In this document: positions 25,821 through 34,250 of the stretch, piece after piece
How the letters are laid out: the number at the start of each line of letters is the position of its first letter
Numbering within the stretch: the stretch's first letter is position 1
Assembly: GCA_934486825.1 (NCBI GenBank)
Contig: CAKSQF010000013.1
Coordinates: forward strand, 1 to 64,000
Source: an uncultured Eubacteriales bacterium
GTDB lineage: Bacteria; Bacillota; Clostridia; Oscillospirales; CAG-272
Direction of reading: 5' to 3'
DNA length: 64,000 nucleotides
The notes under the pieces: generated by a model
The model's input: the letters and a program-made list of their open reading frames with translations, nothing else
The model's database searches: none
Told to the model about the DNA's origin: nothing
Program-made: the position numbers and the translations under genes

Positions 25821-27050
25821 GTGTTGAAAATCGGAGTGTTCGGCGGACGCCGCGGAGAAGCAATGATTAACTGGTGTAAAGTAACCGGACACGCGGCAGT
25901 TACTTCGGTATGTGATCGGGATGCCGACGTCGTCAGATATCTGAGTGAAAAATACCCCGGGACAAAAATCGAGTTTTTTTCGGATTTTGATGAGTTTCTG
26001 AAAAGCAATATCGATGCGGTTGTCGTTGCAAATTATGCGACCGAGCATGCTCCTTACGCTATAAGGTGTCTGGAAGCGGGGAAGCATGTCCTTTGCGAGG
26101 TTCTTCCGTGCCAGACAATGGCAGAGGCGGTCGCCCTTGTCGAAGCGGTCGAAAAAAGCGGACTTGTTTATGCTTATGCAGAAAATTACTGTTACGCGCC
26201 TGCCACGATGGAAATGAGACGGCTGTACAGACTCGGTAAGCTCGGCGATTTTGAATACGGAGAGGGAGAGTATATTCATAATACCGAATATGTCTGGCCG
26301 ATGCTTACGTACGGAGAACGCGATCATTGGCGTAACATGATGCATGCGAATTTTTATTGTACACATTCGCTCGGTCCGCTTGTGCATATAACCGGACTGC
26401 GTCCGGTACGCGTTACCGGCTTCGAGCTTCCGTACAATGACAGGACCGCGAGAATGGGAAAAAGATCGGGTGTCGCCGGGATAGAAATGGTAACCCTTGA
26501 AAACGGCGCACTGGTCAAAAGTATTCACGGAAATCTCGATAAGGATTCAATGAGATACTCTATGTACGGTTCAAAGGGACGCATCGAAAGCGCACAGCAT
26601 GATATGAGAATAGGCGGTATAGAAAAGATATTCGTCAATGTCGATTCTTATGAAGGAGCAAACGACGCGGTGCTTAAAATCTATGACCCTGTTTCCGAAA
26701 TAGCTTCCGAATATAAGAAAATAGGGCATGTGGGGTCTGATTTTTTTGCAATGGAGTATTTTGTCGATGCGATAAACGGAAAACGCTCTGATGAGCTTAT
26801 AGATGTTTATGAAGCATTAAACATGTCAATTCCCGGACTTCTTGCCTATTTTTCGGTTCTTTCGGGCGGTATATCCATGAAAATCCCCGATCTCCGTGAC
26901 AGATCACAGCGCGATGAGTGGCGTAACGACAACAGATGTACCGATCCGAAGGTTGCGGGCGATCAGCTTATACCGAGCTATTCAAAAAGCGATATTATTG
27001 TACCGGATGAGGTTTATGAGCTGATTAAAAAAATGAAAACAAATGATTAA
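25821..27050 (+). CDS. Gfo/Idh/MocA-fold protein lacking the EKP lysine
   Basis: A 409-residue cytoplasmic protein with an N-terminal Rossmann motif IGVFGGRRG (residues 4-12, a less usual form of GxGxxG). The EKP position reads CEVLPCQ (Glu93-Val-Leu-Pro), so the catalytic Lys is missing as in the first copy. EGEYIHN and NFYCTHSLGP (Tyr179, His182) resemble the corresponding region of GH109 alpha-N-acetylgalactosaminidases. The GTG at 25821 is preferred, with GGAGG 8 nt upstream; a TTG 18 bp earlier would itself overlap that box. The giant beta-helix protein gene follows after 61 bp. Specific activity unknown. Confidence 0.8.
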   Translation: MLKIGVFGGRRGEAMINWCKVTGHAAVTSVCDRDADVVRYLSEKYPGTKIEFFSDFDEFLKSNIDAVVVANYATEHAPYAIRCLEAGKHVLCEVLPCQTMAEAVALVEAVEKSGLVYAYAENYCYAPATMEMRRLYRLGKLGDFEYGEGEYIHNTEYVWPMLTYGERDHWRNMMHANFYCTHSLGPLVHITGLRPVRVTGFELPYNDRTARMGKRSGVAGIEMVTLENGALVKSIHGNLDKDSMRYSMYGSKGRIESAQHDMRIGGIEKIFVNVDSYEGANDAVLKIYDPVSEIASEYKKIGHVGSDFFAMEYFVDAINGKRSDELIDVYEALNMSIPGLLAYFSVLSGGISMKIPDLRDRSQRDEWRNDNRCTDPKVAGDQLIPSYSKSDIIVPDEVYELIKKMKTND

Positions 27051-27111
27051 ACCGATGACATGGTCTTGTGCACAGACCTGTATATATATTTTGAATGAAA
27101 GGGATGAAAAG

Positions 27112-30100
27112 ATGAAAAAGCAAACAAAAGAAAGAGCATTGCGCGTACTGACGTTTGTCATTGTTTGTTCAATGATTTTTACACTGCCGCTTCCTGTGCT
27201 GGCTGTCGGAAACGGGCAGTGGACACCCAACGGATACACGCTCGGAGAAGACGGAACCTATGTTTCCGGAAACAGCGGAGAATCCACGATTGCATATAAC
27301 GGTAATCTTGACGGGATAAACACGGTTGAAGGAAAGTTCCTGTATAAAAACAATCCGACCGACGGCGGAAGCGCATATATGGGATTCCAGTTCTTCTATG
27401 ACGATACAATGTTCTTCATAGTCAGAATGTATCTCAACAGCGGTATTTATTACGATTCAAGCAAGCCGTTTTTCCGTGCCCAGAAGCTTATAGGCGGAAA
27501 AGGATACGATAATCTCGGCGAATCGGCAAGACTTGACAGATCGGCGGGATTCGGCAAGGATACGTGGATCGATTTTAAAGTGGTTCTCTATGATGATAAT
27601 CTTGAGGTTTATGTCAACGGAGAAAAGATGATTGATGCAACCGGATTCGGAAATGTCGAATGGAAAAAAATGAATGTTATCTCGGGAGGGGAAGAGGTGC
27701 ATGTAAAAGACCTTGCCGTGGGTAATGATCTTGAAGATGACTGGACCCCGAACGGATATACGCTTGGTGAGAACAGGACATACAGCTCCGGAAACAACGG
27801 AGAATCCACGATTACATATAACGGCAGTCTTGACGGGATAAACACGGTTGAGGGAAAGTTCCTGTATAAAAACAATCCGACCGACGGCGGAAGCGCATAT
27901 ATGGGATTTCAGATTTTCTACGATGACAGTATGTTCTTTATAGCGAGAATGTACCTTAATTCGAGCCCGTACTATGATTCAAGCAAGCCGTTTTTCCGTG
28001 CCCAGAAGCTTATAGGCGGAAAAGGATACGATAATCTCGGCGAATCGGCAAGACTTGACAGATCGGCGGGATTCGGCAAGGATACGTGGATCGACTTCAA
28101 ACTTGTTCTGTATGATAATACACTTGTCATGTATGCAAACGGAGAAAAAATGATAGAAGCGTCCGGATTCGGAAACGTTGAATGGAAAAAGGTTAATGTT
28201 ATATCGGGTTCCGAAGAGGTTATGGTAAAGGATCTTGCCGTAAGCAACAGTACGGTTACTTTGCCCGATTGGATCGTTGACAGTACGTGGACTGTTGAAA
28301 AAGACGGAGAAGAGACCGTATATACGACCGAGTCTGAATCGGTTTTGTGGTATGCGGGAAGTGATGTCGGCGACTATAATACGATCGAAGCGGATGTCAG
28401 ATATAAAACACCTATCAGAGGTGACGGCGGAATAAATCTTCAGATCAATCATACCGGCGAGGGCGGAACATACATCTTCAACCTTGCGCCGAACAGAGAT
28501 CCGATAAACCCGGTCGCAAGGCTGTTCAACAGAAATTCGACAAATGTTTCTCCGCTTGTCAGACGCGAAATCTCAAGCGGATTCGGAGCAACCGGGCTTG
28601 GCGACTGGATACATCTGAAATTTGTGTTTGACGAAAACGCAATATTGTGTTACGTCAACGATACAGTCGTGTATAAATCTCTTATACCCGAAACCGGACG
28701 TAAATGGGTAAAGGCAGGAGTAAATACCTTTTTGTGTCCTGCAAGCGTAAAGAATATAAAACTTTCAAAAACCGATATTGATTTCCGTGAATTCGGTTAT
28801 GTCGATCTTGAATTTGCCGATTCAAACGCGGTGGGCGTAATGGATGTGATAAACGGTTCGGCTGAATATTTGAACGGTCAGCTTATCGCAAAGGCATCGG
28901 CAGACCATATGACGATCGAATCGCCTGTTATTGAGGAGGTACCGGGTAACAGGTACAGTATGTTTATGCCGCTCAGAAATACTTTCGCGGTAAGGTTGAA
29001 GAACAGCAGTAGCGCAGAAAGAATAAAACTGAGCTTCAGAACGAGCGAAAGCGGAGAAAAATGGTACTCAAAAGAATTTGAAATAGCCGCAAACAGTGAA
29101 TACAGGACATACTTCTTTAATGTGAGCGATCTTTCTCCGAGCGGCTATCTGAGACAGTTCAGAATCGAATTTATCGGAAGCAGGGTCGGAACGGTTGCGA
29201 TTGATGCAATTACGTTCGAAAGAGAAGAGCCTCTGTATAATTACGCAGGAAAGATCGAATCGTGTACGGCAGACCCGGTTACAAAGACTGTAAAGGTAAT
29301 CGGACGCGTCGGAGCAGGGTATGAGGGTAGGAAGGTGACTGTATGGCAGTCGAGCCCCAAGAACTACAATGACAACCTTGCTTATAAAGATCTTGTAAAA
29401 CTCGGCGAAGCCGAAGTAAAAGACGGAAGGTTTGTGTTGACATTCCCGCTTTATAAAAAGGGTTCTTCGCAAACACAGCTTTCGAGCTGTTTTATTGCGG
29501 AAATCGACGGCGTGAAGGTTGATAAATATTTCGTAATTGAAAATTACCGTGATTTCAACAACGATCCCGACAGATTTACCGTTGAACTGAAAAAGACGGC
29601 AAATGTGCTTGATTTCGGAGCAAAGGGCGACGGCTTTACCGACGATACTGCGGCGATACAGGCTGCGATCAACGCGGTCAGAGACGCAGGCGGCGGAAGA
29701 GTAATAATCCCCGGCGACACCGGCATGTACGGAAGAAGATATGTAATCACCCATATCGAACTTTGCAGCAATCTTGAATTTGTAATCGAAGAGGGAGCGG
29801 TTCTCTGGCAGTCACAGCGTGAGGATGAGCTTAACAAGACCGTTCCGGTAAATCAGCGCGGATTCAATAAAGTTACATACGGTCATAATGTTGCTATCGA
29901 CGGTCTTGTATGGTGTACCGGCTTTTCAACAGTCAATCTGCCCCTGATCTTTGTGAATCAGTGCGAGAATGTAAGAATAACCGGTGGCGGTACCATTCGT
30001 ATGAACGATGTCGGCGGCGAAGTCGAAGACCCCTTCTATTTCGTCGGCGATGCGGGGCTTGCTGTCGGTCAGGAAAACAGAGTACAGCAGATTCCGCTGT

Positions 30101-31929
30101 GTATTTACAGCAGTAAGCATGTCGATATTACCGATCTTACTTTGATGCGCAGTAACGGCTGGCATTGCTATATGAGCTTCAACGATGATGTATATATAGG
30201 CAATCTGACCGAAAAGCAGGCTGTCAATGTAACCGGAGACGGCTTCACGATAACAAGCTGTAAAAATGTCACGATAGACAGATGCTTCACATACACGAGT
30301 GATGACGCAGTCGGTATATGTACTGCATATGAAGACGGTCGCGGGCAGTTCTACCGTCCGACAAAGCCCGAGGAGGACAACGCAACCGAAAATATCGTTA
30401 TACGTCACAGCTACCTCTTTGGAGGCTTCGGTATTTCGTGGATGCCCTGGGGCGCGGCTGCTTCGAATATGTATAATCAGGAAACGCGTAATGTACATAT
30501 TTTCGACTGCTCTCTCGGCGGACATAAATCATCCGGAACGTGGCCCGATGACCCGTTCTACGGCTGGAGTTCAACAAATCACTACACTCAGACCGAAGAC
30601 AATAACTATTGTCCTATCAAGGATGTCTATTTCCATGATAACGAATATCTCGCGGGCTTTGATCTGACACTCAATAATATTATTCTCAAAGCGACCAATT
30701 TTATTGTGACAGATAAGATCAAGGGTACGATATACAGCTCCGGTGAGTTCCTGAACGGTAATTTCGATAAACAGGTGCATAAAGGAGACGGATTCAAAGA
30801 CGAAACTCTTTACAAGACAGGACTTTCTTACTGGTCATCAAAAGGAACAGTCGGCACGGAACAGATCGGAATCAAGGACAGCGTGACCGTAGATACAAAC
30901 GAAAGTATCAGACAGCCCGATTATGCAGGCTATATCAAGGGCGACGGCGAACTGTTCCAGGGACTTTGGCTGACCTACGGAACGTATGACTTCGTGATAA
31001 AGACAAAGCTTTTGTCGGGAAGCGCAAAGCTGTTTGTGCGTGATGCAATAACCGGCAAGATCATCGCAGAAAAGACCGTCGGCATCGGTGAGGATTTCAC
31101 CGGGCAGAAGGTGCGCTTCGAGCTTGGAAAATCCGCGACCGTACAGCTCGGTATAAGTCACAGCGGCAGTGCCGATGATATTGTCTACCTTGACGATGCA
31201 AGCGTTGTAAGGGATGCAAGCGTAAACGACTACGATGTTGACGGAAAGAAATATGTTTTCGACTTTGACGACGGAAAGGCGGATTTCAACGTAAAGCAGA
31301 GCGGAGAAGCAAAAGCAGAGGTAAAGGATGGGAAGCTGATCGTACCCGCAGACGGAGAATATAAGCTTATGCTCCGTAATAAGGGAAAACTGAACAGATT
31401 CTCCGTTTCCGCGGATATAAGCGTAAGTAAAGAAAAACTGACAAATGCCGGAATATATATCTTTGCATCCGGAGCCGAAGACGGTCAGGATAAGATTACG
31501 GCGTATAATGTTCAGATCGAATCGCAGGTGGGCAGTGACGAGTATATCATAAAACTGTTCGCGTTTGACGGAAAATATCTCGGCGCAATTGCATCGGGCA
31601 AGACAATGAAGATATCGGACGGATTTGTAAGACTTAAAGTAGTTGTAAAGAACGATATGATATTTGTGTTCGCCGACGATTCCGCCGAACCTGTGATTGC
31701 GTATACAGTCGAGGAAGGGCTGTCGGGCAATGTGGGTCTGCGCTCGCAGAAGTGCGAAAACGTTTTCGACAACGTAATCCTCGTTACCGATCAGTTTGTC
31801 GCCGAGGATGATATACCGACGCCTCCGGAGACGGGAATCGATATGTCGATTGCAGTCGCATGCGCTCTTGTCGGACTGATCTGCCTTGTTGCGGTTTTTG
31901 TCGCAAAGAAAAGGAAAAGATCGTTATAA
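27112..31929 (+). CDS. Giant surface protein: tandem LamG-like repeats, pectate-lyase-type beta-helix, PPETG end
   Basis: A 1,605-residue exported protein. After a signal peptide (about 1-30), two nearly identical 174-residue LamG/DUF1080-like repeats start at Trp37 and Trp211, and a more distant third begins near 386. A beta-sandwich region leads to a right-handed beta-helix from about 830, opening with VLDFGAKGDGFTDDTAAIQA, the entry motif of pectate lyase/GH28-type proteins. TSDDAVGI (Asp1064-Asp1065) matches the GH28 double Asp, but the GHG histidine position reads FGGFG. Another LamG-like domain follows, then PPETG (1571-1575), a membrane helix and KKRKRSL. Start ATG 27112 has AAAGGG 8 nt upstream. 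Substrate unknown. Confidence 0.82.
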   Translation: MKKQTKERALRVLTFVIVCSMIFTLPLPVLAVGNGQWTPNGYTLGEDGTYVSGNSGESTIAYNGNLDGINTVEGKFLYKNNPTDGGSAYMGFQFFYDDTMFFIVRMYLNSGIYYDSSKPFFRAQKLIGGKGYDNLGESARLDRSAGFGKDTWIDFKVVLYDDNLEVYVNGEKMIDATGFGNVEWKKMNVISGGEEVHVKDLAVGNDLEDDWTPNGYTLGENRTYSSGNNGESTITYNGSLDGINTVEGKFLYKNNPTDGGSAYMGFQIFYDDSMFFIARMYLNSSPYYDSSKPFFRAQKLIGGKGYDNLGESARLDRSAGFGKDTWIDFKLVLYDNTLVMYANGEKMIEASGFGNVEWKKVNVISGSEEVMVKDLAVSNSTVTLPDWIVDSTWTVEKDGEETVYTTESESVLWYAGSDVGDYNTIEADVRYKTPIRGDGGINLQINHTGEGGTYIFNLAPNRDPINPVARLFNRNSTNVSPLVRREISSGFGATGLGDWIHLKFVFDENAILCYVNDTVVYKSLIPETGRKWVKAGVNTFLCPASVKNIKLSKTDIDFREFGYVDLEFADSNAVGVMDVINGSAEYLNGQLIAKASADHMTIESPVIEEVPGNRYSMFMPLRNTFAVRLKNSSSAERIKLSFRTSESGEKWYSKEFEIAANSEYRTYFFNVSDLSPSGYLRQFRIEFIGSRVGTVAIDAITFEREEPLYNYAGKIESCTADPVTKTVKVIGRVGAGYEGRKVTVWQSSPKNYNDNLAYKDLVKLGEAEVKDGRFVLTFPLYKKGSSQTQLSSCFIAEIDGVKVDKYFVIENYRDFNNDPDRFTVELKKTANVLDFGAKGDGFTDDTAAIQAAINAVRDAGGGRVIIPGDTGMYGRRYVITHIELCSNLEFVIEEGAVLWQSQREDELNKTVPVNQRGFNKVTYGHNVAIDGLVWCTGFSTVNLPLIFVNQCENVRITGGGTIRMNDVGGEVEDPFYFVGDAGLAVGQENRVQQIPLCIYSSKHVDITDLTLMRSNGWHCYMSFNDDVYIGNLTEKQAVNVTGDGFTITSCKNVTIDRCFTYTSDDAVGICTAYEDGRGQFYRPTKPEEDNATENIVIRHSYLFGGFGISWMPWGAAASNMYNQETRNVHIFDCSLGGHKSSGTWPDDPFYGWSSTNHYTQTEDNNYCPIKDVYFHDNEYLAGFDLTLNNIILKATNFIVTDKIKGTIYSSGEFLNGNFDKQVHKGDGFKDETLYKTGLSYWSSKGTVGTEQIGIKDSVTVDTNESIRQPDYAGYIKGDGELFQGLWLTYGTYDFVIKTKLLSGSAKLFVRDAITGKIIAEKTVGIGEDFTGQKVRFELGKSATVQLGISHSGSADDIVYLDDASVVRDASVNDYDVDGKKYVFDFDDGKADFNVKQSGEAKAEVKDGKLIVPADGEYKLMLRNKGKLNRFSVSADISVSKEKLTNAGIYIFASGAEDGQDKITAYNVQIESQVGSDEYIIKLFAFDGKYLGAIASGKTMKISDGFVRLKVVVKNDMIFVFADDSAEPVIAYTVEEGLSGNVGLRSQKCENVFDNVILVTDQFVAEDDIPTPPETGIDMSIAVACALVGLICLVAVFVAKKRKRSL
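27454..28094 (+). repeat. In-gene tandem duplication, 522-bp period
   Basis: A 119-bp block at 27454-27572 recurs without change at 27976-28094, exactly 522 bp (174 codons) later. The rest of the two units is closely similar. The identity points to a recent duplication or gene conversion. Confidence 0.9.
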
Positions 31930-31946
31930 AATAAAATTTTAATAAA

Positions 31947-31981
31947 AAAATGACACGTACCGTCTCGGTGCGTGTCATTTT
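31947..31981. terminator. Bidirectional terminator
   Basis: AAAATGACACGTACCG (31947-31962) pairs with CGGTGCGTGTCATTTT (31966-31981), with one T-G pair and a 3-nt loop. It separates the giant gene from the convergent propeller gene. Confidence 0.9.
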
Positions 31982-31986
31982 TGCCG

Positions 31987-33003
31987 TCATTTTTTTCGCT
32001 TCTTCTTTGGTTTCGGCTCGTGTGTGTTCTTTAAGCCGATCGTAATACCGATTCCCGCAGTGAACAGTGCGATCAGCAGTGCGGCGACCGCGGACAGATC
32101 AAACGGAAGATCAATACCTTTTTTGCCATTATCCGTTGATGTCTCGTCCGATTGTCCGTCATTTTTATCGGGTGCACTTAATCCGGTTGAACCCGACAAC
32201 TTTGAAATTCCGATTCTTTTTTTGTCTGTTCTGAGTTCGAAAAAGATAAGATGACTGTCATATGTGCAGACCAGCACCTTTGACGGGCTGTCCGGATACG
32301 GATCAAATACGGATTCTACCTTAAAATCCGCTCTTTTTGCCACCGATTTTGATTTGCATATATGAGAGGACAAATCAGCATTGAGACAGCTTATGCCTTT
32401 TGCGGTGGAGACAAGCATGGAGATACTTCCGTTATCGGCGCCTGTCACGACAGGCGGACAGACCGGGGAAATATCTGCTTTGAGCGGCATGCGGTCATAC
32501 AGCGTATATTTTTTTGAGTCAAAACCGGCAACAGACATGCCGCTCTCGGATGAAATCAGAAGCGATATGTTGCCTTTTGCGTCGGTAAACGGAGTAACAT
32601 GCCCCGGGTCTGTAAGAACCGATCGTAATATGAATTTCCCGAGCGGATTTTCCGATGTCAGAACGGCGAGACAGTCGCAACTGTCTTTGCGGCATTTTGC
32701 GAACATGAAAAAGTTGTTTTTGTGACGTATAACCTTCGGAGCCGTAAATGAAGAAATGCCTTCAATCGGCTCGGCAACGAGGAAAGGTCCGGCAAAATAT
32801 TCAAGATCGGGGCTGATATAGCAGAACATTCCTTCGTCGGTGCCGTAGCCGGCGACAGCTGCTTCCTTCTGGACCAGACTGCCGTATATTACGTGGTAAG
32901 CACCGAACGTAACCGTATACGGGTCATCGAGCTTTAAAAGGGACAGATGCTGATTGAATCCGAGCCTTTCAATATCGGGTAAAAAATATATGTTTCTGCC
33001 CAT
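31987..33003 (-). CDS. Degenerate GH43-like propeller protein with C-terminal membrane anchor
   Basis: A 338-residue protein I cannot assign to a named family. Blade-like segments (DDPYTVTFGAYHVIYGS, APKVIRHKNNFFMFAKC, HVTPFTDAKGNISLLIS) follow the rhythm of a GH43-type five-bladed propeller. The first Asp is kept, but the second acidic residue and the Glu expected after the third blade are not. A polar linker, a membrane helix (about 305-325) and a Lys/Arg-rich tail end the protein. No signal peptide is visible and no better upstream start exists, so its topology is puzzling. GAAAGGA lies 10 nt before the ATG. Co-transcribed after the discoidin lipoprotein. Probably sugar-binding rather than catalytic. 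Confidence 0.55.
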   Translation of the reverse strand: MGRNIYFLPDIERLGFNQHLSLLKLDDPYTVTFGAYHVIYGSLVQKEAAVAGYGTDEGMFCYISPDLEYFAGPFLVAEPIEGISSFTAPKVIRHKNNFFMFAKCRKDSCDCLAVLTSENPLGKFILRSVLTDPGHVTPFTDAKGNISLLISSESGMSVAGFDSKKYTLYDRMPLKADISPVCPPVVTGADNGSISMLVSTAKGISCLNADLSSHICKSKSVAKRADFKVESVFDPYPDSPSKVLVCTYDSHLIFFELRTDKKRIGISKLSGSTGLSAPDKNDGQSDETSTDNGKKGIDLPFDLSAVAALLIALFTAGIGITIGLKNTHEPKPKKKRKK

Positions 33004-33029
33004 TTGTCGTTTTCCTTTCAGAAATGTTT

Positions 33030-34046
33030 TCAGTTTATGATTTCCTTTCCGATAATCTCAATCTCGGAAAGCGCTGCCCATCCGTCGGATTGCTCCTTCT
33101 TCAGATTTGTTATTCTGACAAAGGATGTGTTTACATTGCCGAGATCAAAACTCTGAGCCGACGCATTTTTTTCGATTGTAAAGACCTGTCTGCTTCCGTC
33201 CGAAAATTCGACAGTCATTGCGGTAAAATAAGTGTCATGCGGGAAATCGGCTCTGATGTAGAGCAGTAACGAATTGACAGTCACCTCGTGACCGAAATCA
33301 ATCATGATATAACCTTTTGTCTGACTGAAATCCGAGTCGGGACCCCATGACTGGAACGGATAGCCACCGTGTCCGTTGTTTTTTGTATAGCCGTCTATAA
33401 TATTTCTGGCTTCGAATTGATATTTTGATTCCTCACTGTCGTAAATTCTGCATACACTTGATGCAGTTGCGTGCGGAAATACGCCGCCCGACCAGTATGC
33501 CGAGTATTTGTAATTTCTGATTTTTGTCGATCCGTCGAGAAGATCAAACGGATTGAGTGAAAGATTGTGCGGAGCCGTAAGCTCTTCGTCGGTGGGGATG
33601 CGCGCCGTTATCGTGATCTTGCTCTTGTTTTTCAGAGCCGTGTCGTAGCTGTATGAAAGATTCGGAATCGTGTAATCAAAGACTCCGTCGGGAAGGTAAA
33701 GAATTGCCTCCTTTGTAACCCCCTGCGCAAGGTTGACGGCAACAAAATGCATGCCATCGGGCAGTGTTATTTCCACCTTTTGTCCGGCTCGGAAGCTTCG
33801 TTTGCTTGCTTCAAGGACAACATTGTCCGTACCGCTTGCCGTTTCGGTGCCGCATTTTATGCTGATGAGCGCATCGGTCGGCGCGGAAGGCGGAACAGGC
33901 ACCGACGATGTTTCGGAACCCGCAGAAGCAGATGCCGATGTGTCAGACGGATTTTCTTTTTCCGAGCATCCGACGAATATCAGTACGCATACCAAAAGAG
34001 TTATCATCGCAGAAAAAAACGATTTTTTTTCGAAAAATGCTGACAT
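33030..34046 (-). CDS. Lipoprotein with C-terminal F5/8 type C (discoidin) domain
   Basis: A 338-residue exported lipoprotein. The signal peptide ends in IFVGC (Cys27), then a Ser/Pro-rich linker. The middle has beta-rich segments with no recognised family. The C-terminal 140 residues form a discoidin domain (YQFEARNIIDGYTKNNGHGG, FVRITNLKKE, WAALSEIEIIG), a common carbohydrate-binding fold. The ATG at 34046 fits the lipoprotein signal and has GAAAGGA 13 nt upstream; the frame is open further upstream but lacks a site. It has a consensus promoter (34093-34121) and is followed after 26 bp by the propeller gene. Confidence 0.75.
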   Translation of the reverse strand: MSAFFEKKSFFSAMITLLVCVLIFVGCSEKENPSDTSASASAGSETSSVPVPPSAPTDALISIKCGTETASGTDNVVLEASKRSFRAGQKVEITLPDGMHFVAVNLAQGVTKEAILYLPDGVFDYTIPNLSYSYDTALKNKSKITITARIPTDEELTAPHNLSLNPFDLLDGSTKIRNYKYSAYWSGGVFPHATASSVCRIYDSEESKYQFEARNIIDGYTKNNGHGGYPFQSWGPDSDFSQTKGYIMIDFGHEVTVNSLLLYIRADFPHDTYFTAMTVEFSDGSRQVFTIEKNASAQSFDLGNVNTSFVRITNLKKEQSDGWAALSEIEIIGKEIIN

Positions 34047-34092
34047 GGCTTTGTAGTTATCCTTTCTGAACCGTTGTATATCATTCATCCAC

Positions 34093-34121
34093 ATTTTAAC
34101 ATACTTTTTTGTCTTTGTCAA
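34093..34121 (-). promoter_or_regulatory. Promoter of the discoidin lipoprotein gene
   Basis: On the minus strand a perfect TTGACA (complement of 34116-34121), 17-bp spacer, TAAAAT (complement of 34093-34098). It is back to back with the nahK promoter. Confidence 0.75.
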
Positions 34122-34132
34122 TAACAATACAC

Positions 34133-34162
34133 TTGACTTTTTTCCGTCGCTTGTGATATAAT
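34133..34162 (+). promoter_or_regulatory. Promoter of nahK
   Basis: TTGACT (34133-34138), 18-bp spacer, TATAAT (34157-34162). Its -35 box is 11 bp from that of the divergent promoter. Confidence 0.75.
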
Positions 34163-34250
34163 ACCCACGGGATCGGCGCAGACCGGAAGTATCGCCGATC
34201 GATCTGTATAAACATTTGAAAAACGTATTTTACGTGTTCGGGAGACACTT

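Noticed and set aside
25646..25870. 74-codon plus-strand frame before the second Gfo/Idh/MocA gene
   Set aside because: No ribosome site or recognisable protein; it runs into the true gene in another frame.
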